Below, in pieces: positions 1-5,747 of a stretch of DNA of 5,939 nucleotides; position 1 is the stretch's first letter; each line of letters opens with the position of its first letter. The translations under genes were made by a program, and so were the position numbers. The notes under the pieces were generated by a model that saw nothing but the letters and a program-made list of their open reading frames with translations, was not told the origin of the DNA and searched no databases. The stretch lies in assembly GCA_019416775.1 (NCBI GenBank), contig DXWR01000224.1, forward strand, positions 1 through 5,939. Reading direction: 5' to 3'. Origin of the DNA: Oscillospiraceae bacterium (GTDB taxonomy: Bacteria > Bacillota > Clostridia > Oscillospirales > Ruminococcaceae).

Positions 1-606
1 GCTCCAGTGGTTGCTGTCGTTGAGCAGCGCGCTGCGGTAAACTTCTCCGTCTCGCAGCAGCTGAACCGTTACCTGGTCAGGCCGGTCCTGCCCTTGGTCC
101 TGGCTCCAGACTTTTTTTACGGTGTAGGCCAGAGGCTGTTCTTCTTCCTCCTGGTCGAATTTCACCTGGGCGGTGATCGCCTGGCCGGATAGCTCCACTA
201 AAAAGGGAACCGGCGTGTAGTAAAATCCTCCCTGGGAATTGGACGCTCCCACCACCAGATAGATTCCGTTTTCCAGCTTAGAAAAGGTCACGGTGCCATC
301 TGACACCTTGCCGCTGGCATCTGCCGGAAGCTGGTCCCTAGCAGCCAGTGCCGCTAAGGTGGCGGCGGTGTCCAGCCAGTTATCCTGGGAAAGATCCACG
401 GAATAATCCGCAAAATCCCCGGTGAGCTCTAAGCTTCCGTCCTCCATCCGCTGGCCTACTTGGTACATCTGGAAGGTTACCCCTTCCTGGGCGTATTCCA
501 AGGTCAAGCTTCCGTTCCCTCCGGCGGCCGATACCGGAAGGACCAGGAACACCGCCATCCACACTGCGCAAAGCAATCCGCAGAAAATGCTATTGGTTTT
601 CTTCAT
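1..606 (-). CDS. Cna_B-domain pilin-like surface protein, C-terminus cut off by window edge
   Basis: The frame is open from an ATG at 606 to the left edge (202 codons, no stop), so the 3' part is missing. Residues 1-28 form a signal peptide (MKK, a hydrophobic stretch, then VSAA). Residues about 32-150 are a pilin-type N-terminal domain with the landmarks TFQMYQVG, LTGDFADY, a Trp-led helix and LENGIYLVVG. An acidic linker (EEEE) follows, and from about 160 a Cna protein B-type domain begins (YTVKKVW, RPDQVTVQLLRDG). Such proteins are normally minor or tip pilins that end in an LPxTG-type signal; that end should lie outside the window. The start is supported by GAAAGGAGGAG, whose AGGAGG core lies 15 nt upstream, a rather long A-rich spacing. 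The gene overlaps the sortase by 17 bp in another frame, which implies co-translation and fits its being a sortase substrate. The family assignment is firm; tip or basal position is unknown. Confidence 0.9.
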   Translation of the reverse strand, partial: MKKTNSIFCGLLCAVWMAVFLVLPVSAAGGNGSLTLEYAQEGVTFQMYQVGQRMEDGSLELTGDFADYSVDLSQDNWLDTAATLAALAARDQLPADASGKVSDGTVTFSKLENGIYLVVGASNSQGGFYYTPVPFLVELSGQAITAQVKFDQEEEEQPLAYTVKKVWSQDQGQDRPDQVTVQLLRDGEVYRSALLNDSNHWS

Positions 607-1498
607 GGTTTTTATTTTTCTCCTCCTTTCTCAATCCTTCAGGCAGCTGTTTTGCCTTTTTTATCTGACTGATCAAGAGTCGAGCGGCCAGAATGAGTAA
701 CAGTAGGGCAGCCACCAAAAACAGTGCCGTCAAAATCTTGTCCCGGAGATCCATTCCCCCGGTGACGGCTTGGACAGGATCCACCGTTTCCTCATCCTCT
801 GGGGTGGGGATTCGGTGCCCCCGCACCAGTAACCGGTGGGTGTTGACGCCGTAGGGAGTGCAGGTGTACAGGGTGACGTAATCTTCTCCCTCTACAATTT
901 GCAGCGGGCTGATGTCCTCCGGTTCGGTGACCAGGATCTGATCCACTTCGTAGGTCAGCACCCGGTCTAAAATGGAGAGGGAAAAGGTGTCCCCGATCTC
1001 CAGTTGATCCAAATCGGTGAACATTTTGGCCCGAACCAGCCCGTTGTGGGCGGTGAGGACGCAGTGGGTGCTGGGTCCTCCCGTAGGGAGGCTGGTGCCC
1101 AGCCAAAACCCGGCCCCTGCCTGCAAAGCACTTTCCTCCGTGTCCTGGTAAATGGGCAGATGAACGCTGATTTTGGGAATGTCGATGTATCCCATCATGC
1201 CGTTGCCCAAGGGGTTGAGAAGCTGCTCGATCAGCGCTTGCTCCTCCTCGGATACCGTGATGGAGCTGCCTCGCTGGGCCAGCTGTCGGTTGTACTCCTC
1301 TGCCGCCGCCCAAAGTTCGGAGTAATCCGCCTGGGTGGCTTCTGCCACATGGTTGTACTGGCTGATCTGCTGCTGCGCCGTCCAGCGGTAGTACAGGTCG
1401 CTGAAGGTGGGGTACAGCATGATCCCCAGTCCCACGAGCAAAAGTAGGATAGCCAGGATGGTAACAATTTTGGGCCGTTTTTTCTTTTCTGCGTTCAT
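590..1498 (-). CDS. Class C (pilus-assembly) sortase
   Basis: This is a membrane-bound cysteine transpeptidase that cleaves pilin sorting signals between Thr and Gly and joins the Thr to a lysine of the next pilin, building a covalent fibre. The 302 residues comprise a cytoplasmic basic start, TM1 at about 11-29, a helical stretch at 40-95 and the sortase core at about 100-230. TM2 lies at about 255-277, followed by a basic tail (the two-TM layout is typical of class C). The catalytic residues visible are His151 (TAHNGL), Cys213 (TLYTCTPYG) and Arg222 (NTHRLLVRG). GYIDIPKI and LPIY are class C signatures. Two oddities: His151 is followed by Asn where relatives usually have Arg (HRG), and no DPF/DPW lid motif is seen before the core, where LLNPLGNGMMGY stands instead. 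The ATG at 1498 has only a weak Shine-Dalgarno (GGCAGG). The gene follows the pilin after 126 bp of hairpins and overlaps the next pilin gene. Confidence 0.95.
   Translation of the reverse strand: MNAEKKKRPKIVTILAILLLLVGLGIMLYPTFSDLYYRWTAQQQISQYNHVAEATQADYSELWAAAEEYNRQLAQRGSSITVSEEEQALIEQLLNPLGNGMMGYIDIPKISVHLPIYQDTEESALQAGAGFWLGTSLPTGGPSTHCVLTAHNGLVRAKMFTDLDQLEIGDTFSLSILDRVLTYEVDQILVTEPEDISPLQIVEGEDYVTLYTCTPYGVNTHRLLVRGHRIPTPEDEETVDPVQAVTGGMDLRDKILTALFLVAALLLLILAARLLISQIKKAKQLPEGLRKEEKNKNHEENQ
622..630 (-). promoter_or_regulatory. Ribosome binding site of the Cna_B pilin inside the sortase gene
   Basis: The minus strand reads GAAAGGAGG here, within the last codons of the sortase. It lies 15 nt from the ATG at 606. 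It fixes the start of the downstream pilin and indicates that ribosomes ending the sortase (stop at 590) and those starting the pilin work on the same stretch of mRNA. Confidence 0.7.
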
Positions 1499-1555
1499 AT
1501 TGGATTGCCTGCCGGTAGGAAATTAGGGGGTGTTTCGATGGTTGCCATAATAGAA

Positions 1556-1594
1556 AGATACCCAGGAGGAGATAGATTCTCCCCCAAGGTATCT
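1556..1594 (-). terminator. Strong intercistronic hairpin (attenuator or processing stem)
   Basis: On the minus-strand transcript AGATACC (1594-1588) pairs with GGTATCT (1562-1556). Inside, after one G-U pair and one mismatch, GGGGGAGA pairs with TCTCCTCC (one G-U), closing a 5-nt loop ATCTA. The sequence after it is TTTCTATTAT, only moderately U-rich. It sits between the pilin stop and the sortase start, directly after another terminator-like hairpin. It could act as a partial terminator, or protect the 3' end of the upstream pilin mRNA after processing. The stem is seen directly; its effect is inferred. Confidence 0.6.
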
Positions 1595-1598
1595 ATGG

Positions 1599-1641
1599 AA
1601 AAAAAGAGCGGAGTGAGCTAGAAATTATTTACTCTGCCGCT
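1599..1641 (-). terminator. Rho-independent terminator-like hairpin at the pilin stop codon
   Basis: Reading the minus strand, AGCGG (1641-1637) pairs with CCGCT (1611-1607) and AGT with ACT, with a 3-nt CAG bulge on one arm and a 16-nt loop. The 3' arm is followed by C and seven T residues (1605-1599). The pilin stop TAA (1627-1625) lies in the loop, so a ribosome finishing the pilin would cover part of the stem. The bulge and large loop suggest incomplete termination, which would suit an operon in which pilin must outnumber sortase. Confidence 0.55.
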
Positions 1642-3664
1642 TTTTGCGGGAGACCACAAACAGGATCGCCGCTGCGGCTACGATCACCGCACCACCGATG
1701 GTGAACATGGTCGTGCCCATGCCGCCGGTGTGGGGGATGGAAGTGTTGTCAAACAGGACGTGCACAATGTTCTGTTCATTGGCAGCCTCGGGAATCACAA
1801 TTTTGATTTCCTCATTGCTGCAAACATAACCCTCGGGAGCCTTGGTTTCCTTCAGGTAGTAGGTGCCGGCTTTCAAACCGTCTACAGTTACATGGCCATC
1901 TTCGCCGGAAACCAGATCCTTGTCGATGCTATCATCAATGATAGCGCCTTGCTCATTCTTCTGATACAGCTGGAAGTGCGCGCCCTCCAAAGGATTGGTA
2001 TTCATGTTGCCATTTCCGTACTTCAAGATATCGATCTGATAGGTATCAACGGTAACTTTATCATGAGAAGTCTCCCACTCATGGTTGTTGGTAACCCATG
2101 CTTCGTTGACGAAAGTACCGGCTGTTACATCCTCACTCAGTGTGGCATTGTAGGTCACAATGATGCTGGTGGTGCCGAGATCGCTTTCGTCGATGATGTC
2201 CGCAGTGTACAGTGCGCCCAGATCAAGGGTAATTTCAAAGGTGCAGCCATCCCCTGCTGATTGATTCACAGTATAGTCATCGGCATTCAGCGTAGTTTTG
2301 TGTCCATCCTTATCCACCAGGGTGACAGCGAAGTTTTCGGGATTCACCAGTTCTTCATCCATCTTATCGTGGAAGGTCAGGGTGTAAGTCTTAGCGTCGC
2401 CCAGAGAATACGTTGCAATTTCCGGAGGATCTACTTCGTCACTGCTGTTGTATTCGATGTAATCCAGTAAATTTTCCGGTACGTTGGAGGTCAGCTGGAA
2501 TTGGATGGTTTCGTCAGCGCTGGCGCTGATGTTGTCCTTTTCTTCGTTGTTGTCCAAAATGACCTTTTCCAAACCGGGCAGGCTGACCTTGTCGCTGGTG
2601 GTTAGAATGAATTCATCGTCCTTCTCGCCGCCGTCAATATCGCAATAGTTGGCCTTGGGGTTGCCGTTTTCCTGTAAGTAAACTTTACCGTCCACATAAC
2701 CATGATTGCGGACGACCAAAGTGTTGCCGTTCCAGTTACTGGGCAGCGTAATTTTTACGTTATCCAGATAAATCATGGGATTCAGAGTTTCGTTCCCCAT
2801 CGCGCTCGTGCTGTCCCAGCGGCAGTGGAGAATCAACTCGTTGGTCTCTTCGTTTGTGCTCCACCATTTATTCTCGCTGCTCTCGTTATACTTTTCAGCA
2901 AACATATCGCTGCGCAGATCGGCGTTGCGCAGATCGAGATCCCCCACTGAAACGTTGGAATCAAACTGGAAGTGCAAATCCACATAGGTTTCGTTGCTGA
3001 TCTTTCCTTTGTTCTCTTGCAGCACATCCCAGGAAGAATCGCCAAACATGGTGCTGCCCAGTTGGGTCATGTCCATGGAGGCATTATAGGTCAGGGTCAG
3101 GCCATTCTTGTTTTCGACTTTGTAGATGTCCATGCCGTATTGCGTTTTTGCCTCGAGAGAAGCGCTGTTCTGTTGGACAGTACGGTCTAAGCTGTGGATG
3201 ACATTGGTCACCAGGGCGGGACGGCCGTCTGTAGCATCAGCATTCCAGTAATAGCGAATCAGAACCTTTTCAATTGTTTTTCCATCTTCTGGAGTAATTA
3301 CAGCCGAGGGTACCTCATCTGGCGTAAAATCGAATGGAGTATGCCCGCCTTCCACGTACCTGAGATCGATTTTAACATACTGATATGTCCATTCATAATA
3401 TGCATTGTCAGTAAGAGCAATCAGGCTTCGCGTGGTAGGATGTTTGGCAGTCAATGTTTCTCCCAACGTTACTTCAGTAATATTGGGTAACATCTCATTG
3501 ACCTCATCAGCAATAGTGCCGCCGCCTTGTCGGATTACACTGACTTGCACGGGAATAGTATTCGTTTCAGGTCCATCTACTGCAAATACAGGTATTGACA
3601 AAGAAAGCAGCATAAGTAACGCTGTGAAAACTGACAGAAATCGCTTGGATAATTTGCGTTTCAC
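1625..3664 (-). CDS. Cell-wall-anchored pilin with isopeptide D2 and SpaA domains (likely pilus shaft subunit)
   Basis: The 679 residues comprise a signal peptide (1-28, ending VFA), a large N-terminal region without a clear signature (about 30-355), and a fimbrial isopeptide-forming D2-type domain (about 360-540). A SpaA domain follows (about 541-640: DILKYG, LEGAHFQLYQ, LKETKAPEGY). Then come the sorting signal IPHTG (643-647), a hydrophobic segment and the basic tail RKKRQSK. Likely internal isopeptide residues are K367 with N520 in D2, and K548 with the Asn/Asp of the SpaA fold and E606 as catalytic acid; these are inferred from the family pattern. The size and domain order match major pilins of clostridial sortase pili. 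The usual YPKN pilin motif ahead of D2 is not seen (SDKVSLPGLEK stands there). The start is GTG at 3664, with a perfect TAAGGAGGT 9 nt upstream. Exact rank in the pilus is inferred; the anchor and domains are clear. Confidence 0.9.
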   Translation of the reverse strand: MKRKLSKRFLSVFTALLMLLSLSIPVFAVDGPETNTIPVQVSVIRQGGGTIADEVNEMLPNITEVTLGETLTAKHPTTRSLIALTDNAYYEWTYQYVKIDLRYVEGGHTPFDFTPDEVPSAVITPEDGKTIEKVLIRYYWNADATDGRPALVTNVIHSLDRTVQQNSASLEAKTQYGMDIYKVENKNGLTLTYNASMDMTQLGSTMFGDSSWDVLQENKGKISNETYVDLHFQFDSNVSVGDLDLRNADLRSDMFAEKYNESSENKWWSTNEETNELILHCRWDSTSAMGNETLNPMIYLDNVKITLPSNWNGNTLVVRNHGYVDGKVYLQENGNPKANYCDIDGGEKDDEFILTTSDKVSLPGLEKVILDNNEEKDNISASADETIQFQLTSNVPENLLDYIEYNSSDEVDPPEIATYSLGDAKTYTLTFHDKMDEELVNPENFAVTLVDKDGHKTTLNADDYTVNQSAGDGCTFEITLDLGALYTADIIDESDLGTTSIIVTYNATLSEDVTAGTFVNEAWVTNNHEWETSHDKVTVDTYQIDILKYGNGNMNTNPLEGAHFQLYQKNEQGAIIDDSIDKDLVSGEDGHVTVDGLKAGTYYLKETKAPEGYVCSNEEIKIVIPEAANEQNIVHVLFDNTSIPHTGGMGTTMFTIGGAVIVAAAAILFVVSRKKRQSK

Positions 3665-3672
3665 GTGAATGT

Positions 3673-3681
3673 ACCTCCTTA
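3673..3681 (-). promoter_or_regulatory. Shine-Dalgarno of the pilin fused to the upstream stop codon
   Basis: The minus strand reads TAAGGAGGT; its TAA is the stop codon of the 549-residue gene and AAGGAGGT is a full anti-16S match, 9 nt before the GTG at 3664. This decides the GTG start and implies tight translational coupling of the two genes. Confidence 0.85.
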
Positions 3682-5328
3682 GTTACCGAAAGTGTAGAAA
3701 ATGCTGTTAGGAATAAAGTTGGCCGATTGACCATTGACAACCCACACATTTTCGGTTAGTGCATCTGCCCAATCTTCCCAAGCATACTCATCAGCACTAG
3801 TCATTATATTATTAGTCGCAGTTCCGTTGTCAATGCTGCCATAAACCGCGCTGTATGAGCACCAGCAATCCTGAATCTTGCCGCTTTCCAGCAGTTTGCC
3901 GGCAATGCCGCCGCGTCCACGGGCTTGCAGACCAAAGGGGCTGACGGTGGAGTAGCAGGCGATGATGTCAGCGTAGGTCAGGCCGGTGATGCCGCCGCCG
4001 TTGGCCAAACCAGTCACGCTGGTGTCTTCCACAGAGCAATACCGGAGGGTGCAGGCAAAGGAGAAGCCTACCAGACCGCCGGAGGTGTACCCGGTGACCG
4101 AGCTGTTGGTGACATGGACGTTCTGCACCAGGCAGTTCAGGCGCGGGGTCTCGTTGACTCCGTACACCTGGCCTGCCAGCACGCCTGCATAGCCGGAGAA
4201 GGTGCCGCCGGTGACGGTGACGTTATCCAGGTTCAGGTTGGCAATCTTCTGAGTCGCACCCAGTTCAGAGAACATACCGGCATAGCCGTCGTCGTTAGCG
4301 GTGAAGCGGACGTTGGAAATGGTGTTGCCCCGGCCGTCAAAATTGCCTTCGAACTGGATGGCCTGGTAAGAGGCGTTGTTCAGGCTGATGTTGGTGGTCA
4401 GCACTACCAGCTGGTCGGGGTCGACTTCGGTGGAGTGATTGACAAAGTCGCTGAAGTCGGCCGGAGAGCCAATCCGCAGAACGGTAGCGTTGTTCGTCAG
4501 GTCGGTCAGGAAGAAGTTGCCAGAAGAAACGGAGCTGGTTTTGGCATAAATGCTCATGTTGCTAGTAACCGTGGCAGTAGAAAAATCTACCGCAGTGGTG
4601 TAAGTATCATTGATATACCAGCCTTCCAACGTCAGGTTGCCGGGAATGGTCACCTGCGGCAGCGGAGCGCCTTCAGGAAGCTCCCATTCATAGCTTCCGC
4701 CTTCATAATTGTAGGTAACCGTGTACGTGGTGGAGCTTGCGTCATAAATGACTAACTGGGTGTTGACCGCGTCGAAGTTGGCGCGAATACGCCAAGCATC
4801 GTTGCCCAGACCAGTGGAATTCTCCATCATTCCGGTCCGCAGCGTAGCGTTGGTCATGTTCAGCGCCTGGCCCAGGGTAGCCATGTTGGTATCGAAGCCC
4901 GTGTTAAAGGAGCCGTTCCAATTTGTGCCGTCGGTAGAGGTCAGGTCGATGCTATAGGCCGGGGTGTTGAAGTTAACGTCGCTATTTGGCACATACTTGG
5001 ACAGGTCAATAGCGAAACGCAGGCTCGCACTGGAAGAAGAGCCACTGTAAGCGTACAGTTCGCCGTTTGCGGCGGCATTCTCCGGGGTAGCCACAAAACT
5101 GACCTCTTCGCTGGTGGTCAGGTTGAAGGTCTTGCCTGCTAGCTGCGTGTTGCTGGGCACGGTCAGATACAGATTGCCGTTGGCGTCCGAGAAAGACTGT
5201 GAATCAGCAATTGTAGCGCTTGCAACATAGGGCGAGCTGGGGGCGGCAGCAAAGACGCTCATTGGCAACATAGTTGTCATGCAGAGAGCCCCTGCTGTCA
5301 GCAGCGAAAGAATTTTGGATTTTTTCAC
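3679..5328 (-). CDS. Secreted GLUG-repeat / Flg_new-repeat surface protein without wall anchor
   Basis: The 549 residues begin with a signal peptide (1-28, MSVFAAA). An Asn/Ser/Thr-rich region of unknown fold spans about 30-200. At 201-263 there is an InlB B-repeat/Flg_new-type module (TYTVTYNYEGG, LEGWYINDTYTTAVDF, NMSIYAK). From about 325 a GLUG-like beta-helix runs to about 480, opening with FEGNFDGRGNTISNVRF and continuing with AGMFSELG, AGVLAGQVYG, GGLVGFSFA, GGGITGLTYA and GGIAGKLLES. The C-terminus is a short tail (WVVNGQSANFIPNSIFYTFGN) with no LPxTG motif, no membrane segment and no basic end. Such repeats occur in adhesin-like extracellular proteins, but the exact role here is unknown. 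It is the first gene after the promoter region, 14 bp ahead of the pilin, so it belongs to the same operon. The start is GTG at 5328 with AAAGGAG 9 nt upstream; this frame gives an ideal signal peptide. Confidence 0.85.
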   Translation of the reverse strand: MKKSKILSLLTAGALCMTTMLPMSVFAAAPSSPYVASATIADSQSFSDANGNLYLTVPSNTQLAGKTFNLTTSEEVSFVATPENAAANGELYAYSGSSSSASLRFAIDLSKYVPNSDVNFNTPAYSIDLTSTDGTNWNGSFNTGFDTNMATLGQALNMTNATLRTGMMENSTGLGNDAWRIRANFDAVNTQLVIYDASSTTYTVTYNYEGGSYEWELPEGAPLPQVTIPGNLTLEGWYINDTYTTAVDFSTATVTSNMSIYAKTSSVSSGNFFLTDLTNNATVLRIGSPADFSDFVNHSTEVDPDQLVVLTTNISLNNASYQAIQFEGNFDGRGNTISNVRFTANDDGYAGMFSELGATQKIANLNLDNVTVTGGTFSGYAGVLAGQVYGVNETPRLNCLVQNVHVTNSSVTGYTSGGLVGFSFACTLRYCSVEDTSVTGLANGGGITGLTYADIIACYSTVSPFGLQARGRGGIAGKLLESGKIQDCWCSYSAVYGSIDNGTATNNIMTSADEYAWEDWADALTENVWVVNGQSANFIPNSIFYTFGN

Positions 5329-5375
5329 GTGTGATTTCTCCTTTCTGTTTTATGATTGCGATTGAAATTCCTTGT

Positions 5376-5391
5376 TCCGGTTGCCGCCGGA
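5376..5391 (-). repeat. Small GC-rich hairpin in the operon leader
   Basis: TCCGG and CCGGA pair around a 6-nt loop. The hairpin lies between the orphan GAAAGGAGG and the true ribosome binding site of the first gene, so it would form in the 5' untranslated leader. Its role is unknown. Confidence 0.4.
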
Positions 5392-5401
5392 GCTTACTTC
5401 T

Positions 5402-5410
5402 CCTCCTTTC
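5402..5410 (-). promoter_or_regulatory. Orphan Shine-Dalgarno, Stab-SD-like mRNA stabiliser candidate
   Basis: The minus strand reads GAAAGGAGG, about 73 nt upstream of the GTG at 5328, with no ATG, GTG or TTG at a usable distance behind it. The same nonamer is known as the Stab-SD of cry3A in Bacillus thuringiensis, where 30S binding protects the mRNA 5' region. The match is seen directly; the stabilising role is inferred. It could also be the remnant of a lost start site. Confidence 0.45.
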
Positions 5411-5441
5411 TCGTCCTGGCTGTCATTTTTCGGCTGTTTTA

Positions 5442-5462
5442 GGACAGAAGAAATATTCTGTC
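5442..5462 (+). repeat. Left inverted repeat (IRL) of the invertible segment
   Basis: This 21-bp sequence is repeated exactly in inverted orientation at 5685-5705. It is itself a dyad: arm GGACAGAA, a 6-bp asymmetric centre GAAATA, arm TTCTGTC (the next base, C at 5463, completes an 8-bp arm). Two recombinase-binding arms around a short crossover region is the usual layout of a tyrosine recombinase core site. Confidence 0.9.
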
Positions 5463-5543
5463 CGTCGTTACCCGAAATTTTTGCCATCAGAAATCAAAAA
5501 TGATTTGATTTTGCTCCTCTAAACTCATTAACCAGGAAAAAAG

Positions 5544-5572
5544 GGTATAACAGGGCGGAGCTGCACAATCAA
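5544..5572 (-). promoter_or_regulatory. Possible weaker promoter facing the operon in the present orientation
   Basis: On the minus strand TTGATT (5572-5567) is followed by a 17-bp spacer and TATACC (5549-5544), with TG one base upstream of the -10 (extended -10). Each hexamer matches consensus at 4 of 6 positions, and the -35 lies in the loop of an 8-bp hairpin. If active, it would give low pilus expression in the nominal OFF state. Confidence 0.3.
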
Positions 5573-5587
5573 ATTTGCTTGCAGCTC
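5558..5587. repeat. 8-bp inverted repeat inside the invertible segment
   Basis: GAGCTGCA (5558-5565) and TGCAGCTC (5580-5587) are perfect complements separated by 14 bp. It is not followed directly by a T-run on either strand, so it is not an obvious terminator. It could be an operator or a cruciform-forming element; it overlaps the weaker minus-strand promoter candidate. Confidence 0.5.
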
Positions 5588-5618
5588 AAATTTTCATGAC
5601 AAAAATGTGAATTTTTTA

Positions 5619-5647
5619 TTGAATTCCCTGATAGGCTGTGCTATAAT
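5619..5647 (+). promoter_or_regulatory. Strong sigma-A promoter inside the invertible segment
   Basis: The -35 TTGAAT (5619-5624) and the perfect -10 TATAAT (5642-5647) are exactly 17 bp apart, and an A/T-rich stretch (about 5588-5618) precedes the -35 like an UP element. The transcript should start near 5654. No plus-strand gene follows, which makes sense only if the promoter serves the minus-strand operon after inversion. The non-coding position argues against a chance match. Confidence 0.85.
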
Positions 5648-5684
5648 TCTGTATGTAGACCCATCTTGGCTTTTCATCTAATAA

Positions 5685-5705
5685 GACAGAATATTTCTTC
5701 TGTCC
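5685..5705 (-). repeat. Right inverted repeat (IRR) of the invertible segment
   Basis: This is an exact reverse complement of 5442-5462. The centre reads TATTTC on the plus strand (5692-5697), opposite to the GAAATA of the left copy, so recombination between the copies would invert the DNA between them and not delete it. The identity stops at 5684 and at 5706. Confidence 0.9.
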
Positions 5706-5720
5706 ATAACCGACAGGATC

Positions 5721-5747
5721 GTTCTCGTCCAATTTGAGAGAACTTTT
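5721..5747 (+). terminator. Terminator-like hairpin guarding the recombinase 3' end
   Basis: GTTCTC (5721-5726) pairs with GAGAAC (5738-5743) around an 11-nt loop and is followed on the plus strand by TTTT. The minus strand has no T-run after the stem. It therefore faces the OFF-orientation promoter and lies just before that transcript would enter the recombinase gene antisense. The stem is short and the T-run brief, so its efficiency is uncertain. Confidence 0.45.

Larger units (their letters stand above)
5442..5705. other. Invertible promoter segment (inverton), drawn in the OFF orientation
   Basis: Perfect 21-bp inverted repeats enclose 222 bp of AT-rich non-coding DNA carrying a strong sigma-A-type promoter. 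The segment lies between a tyrosine recombinase gene and the first gene of a pilus operon, both on the minus strand. Recombination between the repeats would flip the promoter. As written it points to the plus strand, away from the operon. After inversion (position x becomes 11147 minus x) the -35 would lie at 5528-5523, the -10 at 5505-5500 and the transcript start near 5493, leaving a leader of about 165 nt. A MITE is less likely because no clear target-site duplication borders the repeats and a promoter sits inside. Repeats and promoter are seen directly; the flipping is inferred. Confidence 0.85.

Noticed and set aside
1004..1447. A 147-codon plus-strand open frame opposite the sortase.
   Set aside because: The minus strand carries all sortase catalytic motifs here; the plus-strand frame has no domain, no signal and no good ribosome binding site.
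1637..1649. CCGC-TTTTT-GCGG mini-hairpin at the pilin 3' end.
   Set aside because: It has a four-pair stem inside coding sequence and overlaps one arm of the better-supported terminator-like hairpin.
3925..4755. A 276-codon plus-strand open frame.
   Set aside because: It lies wholly opposite the GLUG-repeat protein, whose signal peptide and repeats are convincing. The plus-strand product is a low-complexity Gly/Val/Ala string without known motifs, as expected of a shadow frame.
5350..5487. A 45-codon minus-strand ORF beginning inside the invertible segment and ending just before the first operon gene.
   Set aside because: The nearest Shine-Dalgarno is 26 nt from its ATG, it runs through the inverted repeat and the orphan Stab-SD-like site, its product is a featureless hydrophilic string, and inversion would remove its start. 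Probably chance.
5593..5611. TTCA and TGAA arms around 11 bp upstream of the strong promoter, resembling a CRP/FNR-type operator.
   Set aside because: The arms are only 4 bp and do not match TGTGA-N6-TCACA or TTGAT-N4-ATCAA well; in AT-rich DNA this is not significant.
5442..5705. The inverted-repeat pair as the ends of a MITE or small insertion sequence.
   Set aside because: There is no transposase and no clear direct duplication at the borders (TA on the left, AT on the right). The internal dyad of the repeat and the promoter and recombinase context fit an inversion switch better.
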